Shown here: one piece after another, positions 1-10,584 of the stretch
Layout of the letters: every line of letters begins with the position of its first letter
Position numbering within the stretch: position 1 is the first letter of the stretch
Source of the DNA: Platanthera guangdongensis
Taxonomy: Eukaryota; Streptophyta; Magnoliopsida; Asparagales; Orchidaceae
Assembly: GCA_039583875.1 (NCBI GenBank)
Contig: CM077166.1
Location: 85,124,564 to 85,188,563, forward strand
DNA: 64,000 nucleotides
Reading direction: 5' to 3'
Program-made: the position numbers and the translations under genes
The notes under the pieces: model-generated
What the model was told of the DNA's origin: nothing
Database searches by the model: none
Seen by the model: only the letters and a program-made list of their open reading frames with translations

Positions 1-48
1 CACATCCTAAGTCTGTGAACCTAGCCCAAATCAACTAGGGATCCAACA
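1..48 (-). repeat. End of a copia-like LTR (fragment)
   Basis: This segment matches 44,386-44,432 with only a few differences and ends in GGGATCCAACA. On the minus strand it therefore begins TGTTGGATCC, a usual form for the start of a Ty1/copia LTR. It abuts gypsy pol sequence at position 49, so a copia-like element lying to the left has probably inserted into the RNase H region of element 1. Only the terminus is visible, so the superfamily is an inference. Confidence 0.5.
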
Positions 49-1764
49 CCCAGGAACTCCATCAACCTACATTGCCGCATGTTCAGATCTTTCTGATCAG
101 TAAATATTTCAGGCTCTTGTGATCGGTGTAGATATCAATCTTCACACAGTACAAATAATGTCTCCACAGCTTCAAGGCAAAAATCACGGCCGCAAACTCC
201 AAGTCGTGGACCGGATAATTCCTCTCATGCACTTTCAGCTGTATCGAGCCATATGTTATAAAGCTTCCATGCTGTAATATCACACAACCCAAACCACTGC
301 CCGAAGCATCGCTATAATTCTCAAAACCTTCGGTCCGACACGGCAAACTAAGAACTGGCATCGTGGTCAATCGACACTTCAAATTCTCAAAAACTCGCGT
401 GCACTCCAGCGTCCAAATGAACTTCTGCTCTTTCCTCGTCAATGTAGTGAGAGGTAACGCTATCCGCGAGAAGTTCTCCACGAAGCGCCTATAATAGCCG
501 GCAAGCCCCAGAAAGCTCCGGACATCCGCTACCGTAGAAAGCTCAGGCCACTCTTATATAGCAACAATCTTCGCCGGATCTATTGCAATACCCTCTCCAC
601 ATACTATATGACCGAGGAATGCCACTGAGGACAACCAAAACTCGCATTTCGAGAACTTGGCATACAATTAATTCCTCCATAGTGCCTCCAAAGCCAAATG
701 AAGATGCCTGAAGTGATCTTCCTCACTCTACGAGTACACCAAAATATTGTCGATGAAGATGATCACAAAATGGTCCAAGTACTCCCTAAAGGTCTGTTCA
801 TCAAATCCATGAACACCGACGGCACATTCGTCAGCCCAAACGGCATGACCGTAAACTCGTAATGCTCGTATCTCGTACTGAACGCTGTCTTAGGGATATT
901 ACTCTCCCTTATTCTCAGTTGATAGTAGCCGGACTTAAGATCCAACTTAGAGTACACTGTCAACCCGACCAACTGATCAAAAAGATCATCGATCCTTGGG
1001 ATTGGGTACTTTTTCTTTTTTGTTAGCTTGTTTAACTCCTGATAATCAATACAAAGTCTCAAGCTCCCGTCCTTTTTCTTTACAAAGAGGACTGGTGCGC
1101 TCCAATGCGACGAACTTGGACGCACAAACCCTTGCTCCAACAACTCTTAAAGTTTCACCTTCAGCTCCGCCATTTCCTTAAGCGCTAGCCGATACGGAGA
1201 TCGTGACACAGGCTTTGCACCTGGCACTAACTCAATAGTGAAATCTATCTCCCGTTGAGGCGAGGCTCTAGGAAGATCGGCATGGAACACATCAGGGTAC
1301 TCAGCTACCACTGAAATACTATCCAAAGCAGGCTTCGGCTTTGCAACCTCCACTAGTGTAAAGAACAGCTCTGCACTAGCACGAACCGCCTTCACCACCT
1401 GAAGAGCAGACATCAACGTCTTGCTCTACCCTTTCAAGCCCGTAAAAGTCGTCTCACGACTTGCTCCCAACTTGACTTCCTTCCGACTACAATCAATATA
1501 TGCTAGCTACTCCGAGAGCCAGTCCATGCCAAAAATAATGTCGAACTCCACCAGCAGTAGTAACGACGCTTGCAGATCGAACTCTTGATTCCCAATGCGA
1601 ATTTTAACACCGCAGATTTTATCCGCGTGCATCGAACACCCATTCGGTAAAAACACATCCAACTTGTACTTTGCCATCGAAGAAGGTACTCCGATGCGCG
1701 ATATGAATCCTTCAGACAAGAAGGAGTGTGAAGCTCCCGTATCAAAGAGTGTTCTCGCCGGAAA
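49..1764 (-). pseudogene. pol pseudogene of element 1: protease, RT, RNase H
   Basis: The protease is recognisable near 1,690-1,745 by the active-site string [12 protein letters not shown] follows (about 745-1,416) with [39 protein letters not shown] and the [10 protein letters not shown] motif. RNase H occupies about 50-480 with [13 protein letters not shown] and [10 protein letters not shown]. The polymerase YxDD box (normally FIDD here) reads FIDN at about 750, so the second catalytic Asp is Asn. Stops follow the protease (DWLSE then stop) and the RT box (YS then stop), and frameshifts occur near 760 and near 90. The reading frame downstream of about 90 resumes as NMRQCRLMEFLG and is then cut by the copia-like end. 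It cannot make an active enzyme. Confidence 0.88.
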
Positions 1765-1861
1765 CTAACAAGTCAAAACAAATCCTAAACAAGTAGTGGT
1801 AAGGTAACATACGCATAATAAGTATTTAAAGAAACTTAACTTACTACAAATTAAACTGTAC
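1765..1861 (-). other. Candidate gag-pol intron, element 1
   Basis: On the coding strand the gag tail reads DVVTG and meets a donor-like ACAG/GTACAG. An AT-rich 97-nt stretch follows and ends TTGTTAG just before the protease. Removing it joins VVTG to VSGENT, and one apparent 2-nt deletion then separates this frame from [10 protein letters not shown]. The position and phase (1) equal those of the candidate introns in elements C and D, which is the main support. The frame here is decayed. Confidence 0.45.
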
Positions 1862-2846
1862 CTGTCACCACATCCGCTTGTTTGATGGCCTCTTATTGGC
1901 CAAGGTTATAAACCCTTGGTTGAGCCGGAGCATAATGGGATGCGGTTGACTCCACCGCCTTGCCCTTCTCTTCATAAGTTGCTCCCGGCTTCCTTTCGGA
2001 CTTGGGATGTCCGCTCCAGCAATCATGGGCAAAGTTCCTCGGCTTCCTACAAGTAAAAAATGCACCCGGTGTCCGACCCGTAGTCTCACCAGAAGCACCA
2101 GAAGAAGGAGCTGGACCCGAAGTCCTAGACTTCTTAAAGAACTTACGGTACCCAGACTTTGAGTTAGCCGACACCCTGAACTCGGACTTCTTATCACCCA
2201 AGCATTTCTTCGCTTGAACATTCTTCATGTCCTTCTCCAAAGACCGAGTCATATTGACCAGTGTCAAGAAACCCTGCGTCATCAGCCCCGAGAGTAGTAG
2301 CCTAAAGTCATCTCTTAGACCTTCATAGAAACGGTTAGTCTTACACTCCTCATCCGCGATGGTGGAGCTAGCGTACCGACCCAAACGAGTAAACTCATGG
2401 AGATACTCATCCACGCTACTCTCTCCTTGTACCAACCTCTGGAACTCATTCTCCAAAGCTATCCTCTGAGTCAAAGGGAGGTACCTATCCAAGAACAATC
2501 TCGAGAACTCCTCCATAGAGACGTCTGTAAGTTTCCTTCCGCTCAATAGATGTAGCTGCAAACCCTCCCACCACAGCCTAGCATCTCCATCCAACATGAA
2601 CGTAGCTATAGTGGTTATCTGCCACTCCTCCGTCTCCATCGCTGTCCAGACTCTTTTCACACGGGAGAGCCAGTCTTTAGCTTGAGATGGGGCTCCCAAC
2701 CCCAAGAATGTCGGAGGATTAAATCTCAAGACATGTTTGAGCTGTCTCTCGGTTGCCATCCTCGGCACCAACGGTTCCACTACTACCTACTCCACTCTTC
2801 TCGGCTCAACCTCTGGAAGAGGTACCTGCTCTATCGCAGGAGCGGG
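1862..2846 (-). pseudogene. gag pseudogene of element 1, main part
   Basis: A 295-residue frame (2,780-1,893) carries a typical plant gypsy capsid domain: WLSRVKRVWTAME, then GDARLWWEGL, VSMEEFSRLFLDRYLP and VDEYLHEFTRLGRYAS. A decayed zinc knuckle follows (FTCRKPRNFAHDC), in which the first Cys, both Gly and the His of CX2CX4HX4C are lost. Stops occur near 2,800 and after RVYNLGQ, before the conserved DVVTG tail. The N-terminal part continues beyond element A at 8,208. Gag would form the virus-like particle in the cytoplasm. The lost knuckle implies no RNA packaging by this copy. Confidence 0.85.
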
Positions 2847-3922
2847 TGATGCTATAGATCACGGTAGTGAACCGGTCGCACAAGTAATATAAAATGGGGG
2901 TTTTCCCAAGTATCGATCTCACAAGAAATATAGTAAGGTGGAGTTAATTTCGAGGAGGACTTGAGATTGAAGTCCTTAGGTCGGAGCTAACTAAGGGGGG
3001 TTTTGATGGTTGCGGAAACAGAAAATAAAACACTATCAACTACTCCTATGCAACGCCGCTATGCGATGCTTCGTCAGGCGGGATCGAATACTAGTCAGGC
3101 CGCTATGCACTGAATCCCTAGGTGGATGGACGAGAAGGCTAGCGGATGAAAGCTTGCCCAGAGAACCTCCCTAGGGTGGAAGATGAAGGAAGACGGCAGA
3201 ATCCATCCTCAGAGATGAAAATGGCGGAGGAAAATGGGCGATCTTTTCGGATCTCGGATTAGGGAGAGACCTGCACTATTTATACAAAAGCAGAAATGAA
3301 CAATGCGCACGATCACAGGAGCACGACCAGTGGTCGTGCGCACTATGTACTGTGCTCGTGCGCACTCGCATGGAATAACAGGAAGAAGAACTGGGATAAT
3401 GAGCACGAGTAGTGGCGCACGACCAATGGTCGTGCGCACTAAGTCCAATGGTCGTGCGATTACCCCAGACAGGACTCCAGAAATGAGGAATCAATGCACA
3501 CGATCAGTGGCGCATGATGGTGGTCATGCACAGTATGTCCAGTGGTCGTGCGTGTACCCCAGGCTGATTCAAGGAAAACATAGAGTAGTGCGCACGATCC
3601 GGGGCGCACGACCAGTGGTCGTGCGCATTAGATCCCATGAGCGTGGGCAGCATTCCTGTTTCATAACCATCCCGGAACACGCACATGACCCCTGTACTGA
3701 AAGAAAAATCAATCACTGATATGTGCAGACATTCCAGGTAATCACAAAAATGGAGTACAAATAATAAAAGTACAAAATACACAACCACGGGCATAAATGT
3801 GCACTTCCTATGGAAATAACGATCAGATGAAATAGGAACGATAAAGAACTAAAAGTGAAGTGCAACCGTGTGAAAACTAGCCCAGATGAGTCCGAAAATA
3901 GGTATATAAAGTGGATTCATCA
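2847..3922 (-). repeat. 3' LTR of element A
   Basis: The sequence is near-identical to 7,131-8,207, with a few percent differences by eye, and begins TGATG and ends CATCA. On the coding strand U3 holds a cluster of palindromes, followed by the TATA-like GTATAAATA at 3,277-3,285. ORFs read through this LTR are chance frames of the palindromes. Confidence 0.93.
3295..3665. repeat. Palindrome cluster in U3 of element A (3' LTR)
   Basis: Many imperfect copies of GCGCACGACCA paired with TGGTCGTGCGC, forming near-perfect dyads such as the one around 3,607-3,630, separated by short unique spacers. The cluster lies directly upstream of the TATA box on the minus strand. It looks like an enhancer or a nucleic-acid fold. 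No function is shown. Confidence 0.8.
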
Positions 3923-3936
3923 CACCCCCAGACTTA
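3923..3936 (-). other. Polypurine tract of element A
   Basis: On the coding strand this reads TAAGTCTGGGGGTG immediately before the 3' LTR. It is the expected primer for plus-strand DNA synthesis. Similar tracts recur at about 4,444-4,459 and 5,350-5,365. Confidence 0.75.
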
Positions 3937-5990
3937 ACTGTTTGCGCGTCCCGAGCAAACAAAATCTAAGCAGATAGGAAAAAATACTAGTTAACAAAGA
4001 AATTGCAAAACGGAGTACCATGCGAAGTCGCATGCTCGCGTGCGTAAAAGTACAATAGAGAAAATTTCTAAGTATACATAATAGTTTATACTTTTCACAA
4101 TGCGTATCAAAATTTTATTATTACTCAAAAATAGAATCACGGTGAATCATCCGGTCATGCGTAGGGAGAAATTAGACTAATCGCTAGGCAAGCATTGCCA
4201 AAGATCGGGGCTCCGGATAACCTCCAAAGGAATCCACCAATGTCGGTGACCATATGCTTGCCCTTTCGCATTCTCTCCACGGCACTGGTTTGGTTCACAC
4301 ACGAATCAGTAGGACTTTAGGTGAAGTGATGGGACTTGGGTTTCGGTGAGGTAAACAAGGATAAACAAGAAGGCTATGCACCTAACCCAAAGGAGCTAGT
4401 ATGAAGGGAATCCATCAGCTAACCAAAATATATGCGGGTACACCACACCCCCAAACTTAGCTTTTAACATATGGGTGTGTGCACCGCCTACTCCAAAAAT
4501 AAGAACATCTCAAATAGGATTTTCAATTGTACTTTTTCTTTTCACTTTTTCACTTTAACATCATTTTTTTTACTTTTCTTTTTCTTTTTCAAATTACTTT
4601 TCTTTTCACAAATTCAGCAAATATAAGCTTTGGAGCACAGCCACATTTTCACATGTAAAATCACCACATCACATCCCAACATTAAAATGTAGACACTAAA
4701 GCTCAACTTGGGTGTGCGACTAGGATTGGCTATGAGGCTTTGGTGAAATCATGGTGGAGCTGAATCAAAAGGAGGGGTAGGCACAACAGGGCTAGCGAGG
4801 ATAACACGTTAGGAATGGTACAAAGCTCAACCGGGCCAAAATGATGGCCTACATCACACTCATGCATGACTAACCTATACCCATGCTTCAAGAATAGCTT
4901 GGGGCAAGTTCTTAGCCAACGAGAAAGACTATCCCTCCTCCCGACTCGAGCAATACAAAACTAACGGCCGTCTACACATATCCCTAAGCTACCGTCGGAT
5001 TCACACCAGATTCACCAACTTTTGAGCAGAATAAAAAGTATTTACGCAATTAGAAAAATATAAAACTAAAAGCATACAGAAAAATTAAATCTACTCCAAT
5101 TTCTACACGAGACGAGAGCAGTTGACTAGAAACACAACAAGGCCAACATTTTACTCCGTCTCACAATCCTAAGCCAGCATCATAATTTTCCCAAATCTAA
5201 CAAAGAAATGAGTTTAACTCGAGACACACTAACAGCTAACCACGCGCTCATGTGGGTGCAGTGGTGTGTGATGCAATGAACTAAGCAAAATAAAACAATA
5301 AAAGCTTCTAGTATGCACATGAGATGTGTACGTGCAATAGGTAACAGATCTCTCCCCCAGACTTAAACTAAGCAACAAATCATAAGATAAAGAAACTAAA
5401 ATCATAAAGAGCTAAGGGAAGAGTTTACCCCATGCTCAACTAGTGAGCATACCAGAAGACGCATGGAAACAGAAGCAGACCCGCCATACGAAGAATCTGA
5501 ACCCCGCCAATGCGATTTTCTATGAATACCTGCAGGGGTGAGCTCCGTAAAAACAAAAGAAAAATATACAAAAAGAAATGCTAAAACTAAAATAAACATG
5601 AAAAATAAAATGCAGAAAATGAAAGATAAGTACTGGGGTTACTGTCATCCCAGCACGACTTATTAAATTCTAAACAGTTCTAGCTAATGGGCCTATGAAA
5701 TAAAAAGTGCACAGGTAACTGACCTAATATCCGTTTCGGTAACGGGTACCAATACGGTGATAGAGCAGTTACCCATCTACCTAAATAGTAATACATGTCC
5801 AACACAGGTAGAGGAAATAGGAAGTAAGAAGAGAAGGCGCGCTGGTCCTCACTCTTCTCACCACAAAACACATCCTTGCCTAGCAAGGTTTCGTCCACCA
5901 CAAGTTTGCTGGGGGCGAAGGTGATGGCAGGGGCTTACACTATAAAGGAGGTAGGAACCTCCTCACACAAGAGGATGCACTCGTCGACAG
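3937..5990 (-). other. Non-coding 3' interior of element A
   Basis: No credible gene is present. The stretch is AT-rich with T/A-rich low-complexity runs around 4,530-4,620. The block at about 4,860-4,990, read on the minus strand, matches 47,600-47,730 of element G (GTATTGCTCGAG, GGCTAAGAACTTGCCCC). This shows common descent of the two interiors. Two further polypurine-like tracts lie at about 4,445 and 5,352. Confidence 0.7.
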
Positions 5991-5997
5991 CCTGAGC

Positions 5998-6492
5998 TCA
6001 AGGCTCAACGTCAACCCAACGTACCCGTGGAGATTCAACCTGCACAGGCTCAGAAAAGGAAGGTGGGTCAAGAAATAAAAGAGACGAAGAACATAAAGAA
6101 ATAATCGGGGGAGTGATCCCGGTTTCACTCCCCAAAGGCTGAGGTAGAAAAATATCGTCAGTAATCTCGACAATGCTACAAGGCTCGGCTGGATCCATAG
6201 AGGCCTCCACCAAGACTTGGACTTCCTCCTTTGGTATCAAGGGAGAATCCTCGACACCAAGAAGGTTGTCCTCCTCCATGGGAGTGGAAACAACCCATGT
6301 ATCACAAGCCTCAACTTGTTTTGCATCGTCGAAAATGTCGCCAGAGGCGACTGAAGTAGCATGCACAAAAGGCGGAAGAACTTTGCTTGAATAAAAGTCA
6401 AGCGCAGGTTCCTCACAAAGAATCGGCTCCACGCTTGGAGATGTATGCACATGAGAGATGGGCTCGGCCATGTCGAAGCCTAGATCAGCCAT
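5998..6492 (-). CDS. Acidic 164-aa ORF of element A, function unknown
   Basis: The frame begins MADLGFDMAEPISH and is rich in Glu, Asp, Pro, Ser and Val, with no transmembrane segment or known domain that I recognise. Acidic patches include MEEDNLLGVEDSPLIPKEE. It starts inside the last codons of the upstream zinc-knuckle frame (6,480-6,779), with the ATG overlapping the stop region by 13 nt. Either the two are parts of one gag-derived protein split by a frameshift, or they are a true overlapping pair. Element B has an unrelated acidic extension in the same relative place. The frame is intact, but coding status is uncertain. Confidence 0.45.
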   Translation of the reverse strand: MADLGFDMAEPISHVHTSPSVEPILCEEPALDFYSSKVLPPFVHATSVASGDIFDDAKQVEACDTWVVSTPMEEDNLLGVEDSPLIPKEEVQVLVEASMDPAEPCSIVEITDDIFLPQPLGSETGITPPIISLCSSSLLFLDPPSFSEPVQVESPRVRWVDVEP

Positions 6493-6779
6493 ACATTGGC
6501 GGTTGTGTCCACATCATTCCCTTCAACAAATGAAGGTGATAGGGATACATAACCAGAAGATGAAGGTGTGCCACCAAGGGTAGGAGTCGGGATGATCCGG
6601 ATGTCCGGCTCATCATCCTCTTCCATAACACGGAGGTACTCGGCACAATCCTTCAGGACATAATCTGTTCTATGACAATACAAACACTTTCTCCCATTAC
6701 GCTGCGGTCCTTGTGGGGCTGGAGAGGAATAGGAGAACAGTGTATGTGGCGAGGACGATTGACCATAAGCTCGGGGCAC
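6480..6779 (-). CDS. Small gag-like ORF with altered zinc knuckle, element A
   Basis: A 99-residue frame carries CLYCHRTDYVLKDC, which fits the retroviral zinc knuckle CX2CX4HX4C except that the His is Tyr (a single C-to-T change on the coding strand would do this). Ser/Pro-rich flanks precede it and an acidic tail, EEDDEPDIRI, follows. It is probably the nucleocapsid end of a degraded Gag. Capsid sequence is missing, so no particle-forming role is expected. Coordinates assume the first start codon in the frame. Confidence 0.5.
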   Translation of the reverse strand: MPRAYGQSSSPHTLFSYSSPAPQGPQRNGRKCLYCHRTDYVLKDCAEYLRVMEEDDEPDIRIIPTPTLGGTPSSSGYVSLSPSFVEGNDVDTTANVWLI

Positions 6780-7105
6780 AGTGTTCTAAAGGCTGTACGG
6801 ATACAACATCTCATGCATTGTGCGCTGAGGCTTATGCTCAATATCTCTCGTATGACATTCATGACTAGCGTGGGAAGGCTTCCCACACCAACGACATTGG
6901 GCTTACAAATATCCCCACATGGTGTCGAAATAGCAGATTCAAAATAAATTGTGCAAATTACTAAATCCAACAATATATTACTACAATTGCCAAAAGAAAT
7001 AAGAAAAAGGCAGGCAAAACAGAAATAAAACAAAACAAAAGCGATTTACAAAGGAAAAGGAAAGCAATCTCACGTTTCCCTCTCCAAAAACTCACACGAC
7101 TGTGT
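6780..7105 (-). other. 5' leader of element A
   Basis: About 325 bases lie between the primer site and the small gag-like frame. I see no domain or RNA gene, only A-rich sequence near 6,990-7,070. Confidence 0.5.
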
Positions 7106-7124
7106 TCCTCGGCAACGGGGCCCA
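7106..7124 (-). other. Primer-binding site of element A (tRNA-Asp-like)
   Basis: On the coding strand this reads TGGGCCCCGTTGCCGAGGA, close to TGGCGCCGTTGCCGGGGA. The latter is complementary to the 3' end of plant tRNA-Asp and is seen intact in element F. It carries one extra base and a few substitutions. It sets the minus-strand orientation. Confidence 0.7.
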
Positions 7125-7130
7125 AAAACT

Positions 7131-8207
7131 TGATGCTATAGATCACGGCAGTGAACCGGTCGCACAAGTAATATAAAATGGGGATTTTCCCAAGTATCGA
7201 TCTCACAAGGAACACAGTAAGGTGGACTTACTTTCGAGGAGGACTTGAGATTGAAGTCCTTAGGTCGGAGCTAACTAAGGGGGGTTTTGATGGTTGCGGA
7301 AACAGAAAATAAAATACTATCAACTACTCCTATGCAACGCAGCTATGCGATGCTTCGCCAGGCGGGATGGAAGACTAGTCGGGCCGCTATGCACCGAATC
7401 ACTAGGCAGATGGACGAGAAGGCTAGCGGATGAAAGCTTGCCTGGAGCAACTTCCTAGGGTGGAAGATGAAGGAAGACGACGAAATCCCTCCTCAGAGAT
7501 GAAAACGGAGGAGGAAAATGGGCAATCTTTTCGGATCTCGGATTAGGGCGAGACCTGCACTATTTATACAAAAGCAAAAATGAACAATGCGCACGATCAC
7601 AGGCGCACGACCAGTGTTTGTGCGCACTATGTCCTGTGCTCGTGCGCACTGGCATGGAATAACAGGAAGAAGAACTGGGATAATGCGCACGAGTAGTGGC
7701 GCACGACCAATGGTCGCGCGCACTAAGTCCAATGGTCGTGCGATTACCCCAGACAGGACTCCAGAAATGAGGAATCAATGCACACGATCAGTGGCGCACG
7801 ACCGGTGGTCGTGTGTAGTATGTCCAGTGGTCGTACGCGTACCCCAGGCTGATTCAAGGAAAACGTAGAGTAGTGCACACGATCCGGGGCGCACGACCAG
7901 TGGTCGTGCACATTAGATCCCATGAGCGTCCGCAGCATTCCTATTTCACAACCATCCCGGAACACGCACATGACCCCTGTACTGAAAGAAAAACTAATCA
8001 CTGATATGTGCAGACATTCCAGGCAATCACAAAAAGGGAGTACAAACAATAAAAGTACAAAATACACAACCACGGACATAAATGTGCACTTCCTATGGAA
8101 ATAACGATCAGATGAAATAGGAACGATAAAGAACTAAAAGTGAAGTGCAACCGTGTGAAAACTAGCCCACATGAGTCCGAAAATAGGTATATAAAGTGGA
8201 CTCATCA
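7131..8207 (-). repeat. 5' LTR of element A
   Basis: Partner of 2,847-3,922. The coding-strand start is TGATGAGTCC, the same as the LTR of element G at 48,665. The TATA-like GTATAAATA lies at 7,561-7,569, and the palindrome cluster (about 7,585-7,915) lies just upstream of it. Confidence 0.93.
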
Positions 8208-8480
8208 GCGGGCTGCTTGTATTTGCCTTACAGGCCGCGTATTGATCATGTCAAACACTGCTTCGGCCACCAATCGTATGGTCTCAGCCGATGGAGGTGT
8301 TGCAGGAGCATCATTTGGTGCACTACTAGCCTCAGAAACTCGGCGTTCTGACGGCCCAACAGCGCTTCTGGTCACCTATAGTTGTACAAAACAGCGTTAA
8401 GCGACCATACAAAATTGCAAAAAGCAATTATAGGAACACGCAGCTTCCTCAAACACGTGTGTTTTCATTCCTAAGTGAAC
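8208..8480 (-). pseudogene. gag N-terminal remnant of element 1
   Basis: On the minus strand the sequence reads as a Ser/Ala/Pro-rich N-terminal Gag tail including ETIRLVAEAVFDMINTRP. It then meets the TSD CCCGC and, after element A is removed, continues at 2,846 as PAPAIEQVPLPEVEP in a neighbouring frame. The start codon is not certain. A frameshift exists at or near the element A insertion. Confidence 0.55.
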
Positions 8481-8530
8481 ATTCATGGGTTCTTTTGCTG
8501 TTATAATGATGACGCACACACAGGTGCTCA

Positions 8531-8570
8531 CCACCCCTTAAAAAGAATTCGTCCACGAATTTATGTTAAG
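8531..8570 (-). other. Polypurine-tract module misplaced in the 5' leader of element 1
   Basis: On the coding strand AATTCGTGGACGAATT is followed by CTTTTTAAGGGGTGG. This dyad-plus-purine-tract module normally stands just before the 3' LTR in plant chromoviruses. Here it stands about 20 nt downstream of the primer-binding site. Confidence 0.6.
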
Positions 8571-8587
8571 CCCTATCGAAACCAGCA

Positions 8588-8598
8588 GTCTGATACCA
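8588..8598 (-). other. Primer-binding site of element 1 (tRNA-iMet)
   Basis: The coding strand reads TGGTATCAGAC three nt downstream of the LTR end, complementary to the initiator tRNA-Met 3' end. Confidence 0.85.
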
Positions 8599-8601
8599 AA
8601 T

Positions 8602-10584
8602 TGTAACACCCCCTATCCATCGCATAGCATATAGCAGTAGGTCCGGCCGGGGCCCGACACCATATACCACAGACAGACTGGGTGGTTACTCAATGGAAAC
8701 CGTCCAACTAATAACAACGTCCTACATAGAGCATTCTAGCGGAAGCAATTAAAATTGTTGCATTAATAAAGTACACAACACTAGCATGAATGTCCACTAC
8801 AAAGCCAACAGGAATGAAGTACAAATACACAAGTACTGGCATTATGGCCTTACAATTGTTTTTCTCAAATTACATATTTTCCAAACCACGGCACGCAGGC
8901 CGGTCATACATGAATAAAACAGGTAAACACTCCAATTAGGCCTTCGAGTTCCGGCTCAGCAATTTGGGCTTTGGCCCGCTATTTACCGCTCGGCTCCGCA
9001 ACACCTGCAAGCAACAATCCACTGCACAGTGGCAAACAAAAGCAACGGTCAGCTGTGCTGACCAAAATATAACGATCCAGCCCTCGAACTCGGGGCAGTG
9101 ATGCTCCTTCGCTGCACTTTATTAGCATAACCAAGCAGAAATGTTACCACACTACATCACATGAACAGGCATGCACGGCCACACACCCCGTGCTCTCAGG
9201 GCACATTCTCGGTCATCACGGTCAAAGTTCGCCAAATCACCACCTCCCCCAGGATGATAATATCTCGTGAGCATCTGGTCATTCCAGCCACTGCCTTAGA
9301 CCCTCCATCTATGCCAATGGCGAGTACCGCATACCTTAGGTCTCTCTAACCGAACGACATAGATCGGGTACGGTTCCACCTGACTCATTGCTCACACCGT
9401 AACGTCAATTAAGTTATCTTCGTGGGTCAAGCTTCCCCGAGTCCCGTATCTCCCATACATATCACACAACCCAGTTATGTTCAGGTTGGCTCCCAGGCCA
9501 CCATTTTGGTAGAACCACACATCTGCCCAGTTTTCTGGTTGCACCTTGGAGTTAATCCCTAAGGCTCCCTGTTGCAATCTACCACGTAGAAAACTCGAAA
9601 AACAAACATTCACACGGAGTCTTCTCCGGCCATTTATGCAATGCAACATCACTGATCCAGACAAACTTGTCCGGGTAGGCTTCACACATCATGCCTATAT
9701 CCTTTCTCGATTATAGACTCTACATGTATACAACGGGGACTATTCATGTCTACCCAAAGGAACGCCTCAAACTCACCGCACACTCGCGAGAGCGGGCTTC
9801 CCTATGCAAAAGAAGTAGAGCTTCACATGCTCAAGTAGAAAATCGTTACCCTAACGTTCTTCCTTGGCGCCATGGAAAAGTATGCGGATGAAAAGCACCG
9901 CCCTCTCCTAGCCTCCGTAGATCCGAAGTCGATTCGCGATTTGGAGCTCCGAAGCTCCGCCGGTGACCGGATCTAGACTTCTTCTTCCTCGTTGCTTTCC
10001 TCTCTCTAGAACTTAGATAAAGAACCAACGAACAGAAGATGAGGGTTTTGAAACCCTACAGTCGAGTATATCCCAATAGGAATAACCTCCAGTCGTCGGA
10101 TCCCAACATAAAGAAATGTATGGCTACGATCCAGGTCTGACATGGAAAAACTGGGCCGAACACTGCACGGTTCACAAACCGCTGCAGGAAACGTCCGAGA
10201 CAAACTCAAACTGTGTCGGGACATTTAGCCGAGACCCTGCCAAGACCCCTGTGTCGACACTCTCTGTCGACACCCTGTGTCGACACAGCGCAACCTGTGT
10301 CGACACTCTGTGTCGACACAACATAACCTGGCTGTGTCGACATAGCAGGCCCTGTGACGATACAGTAGGCCCTGTGTCGACACAGCAGGCCCTGTGTCGA
10401 CACAGCAGGCCCTGTGTCGACACAGCATGCCCTGTGTCGTCTTAGCAGACTTTGTCAAACACACCACAACTCTCCAAGGACACGGCTTATGACACGCCCG
10501 TGTCCCAGGTCGTGTGACCCCTGCCAAATTCCAAAATTGGCTCAAAACGCCTCCCGTCGCGCTTTTGAGTTTCGGGGCGTTACA
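8602..10584 (-). repeat. 5' LTR of element 1
   Basis: The coding strand starts TGTAACGCCCC and ends GGGTGTTACA next to the primer site, giving 1,983 bp. U3 holds the TGTGTCGACACA repeat cluster at about 10,245-10,440. A TATA-like GATATAC occurs further in, near 10,065. No protein gene is credible inside it. The partner LTR is outside the window. Confidence 0.82.
10245..10440. repeat. Tandem palindrome array TGTGTCGACACA in U3 of element 1
   Basis: About nine to ten short units, such as CCTGTGTCGACACAGCAGG, repeat every 20-25 bp. Several contain the perfect palindrome TGTGTCGACACA. It is LTR-internal and unrelated to CRISPR, having no unique spacers of constant length. Confidence 0.85.

Larger units (their letters stand above)
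2847..8207 (-). mobile_element. Complete non-autonomous LTR retrotransposon A
   Basis: Two LTRs of 1,076 and 1,077 bp with TGATG...CATCA ends bound a 3.2-kb interior. A perfect 5-bp target duplication GCGGG flanks the element (2,842-2,846 and 8,208-8,212). The orientation is minus, because a degenerate tRNA-Asp primer site adjoins the 7,131 LTR and a polypurine tract adjoins the 2,847 LTR. The interior lacks protease, RT and integrase and keeps only two small gag-like or acidic frames. LTR start, interior block and layout match element G (Athila/Tat-like), so A is a deletion derivative of such a family that must be moved in trans. It sits inside gag of element 1 and is therefore younger than it. 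Confidence 0.93.
49..10584 (-). mobile_element. Ty3/gypsy retrotransposon element 1 (5' part, split by element A)
   Basis: Read on the minus strand the order is LTR (10,584 to 8,602), tRNA-Met primer site, gag, protease, reverse transcriptase and RNase H. The copy runs off or is cut at position 49, so its 3' LTR and integrase are not in the window. Element A (2,847-8,207) interrupts gag. The LTR begins TGTAACGCCCC and ends GTTACA on the coding strand, and the proteins resemble Tekay/Del-type chromoviruses. The right edge abuts 5S spacer at 10,585, so the target was the 5S array. The other TSD copy lies outside the window, so this cannot be proved here. Many stops and frameshifts make it a dead copy. 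Confidence 0.85.

Noticed and set aside
6653..7033. 126-codon frame in the leader of element A
   Set aside because: It overlaps the gag-like frame in another register and shows no domain.
9445..9475. GTATGGGA in the LTR of element 1 as a further leader hairpin
   Set aside because: The loop word is present on the coding strand but I find no convincing pairing arms around it.
10245..10440. CRISPR-like regular palindromic repeats
   Set aside because: Units differ, spacers are short and not unique, there are no cas genes, and the array lies inside the LTR of a plant retrotransposon.
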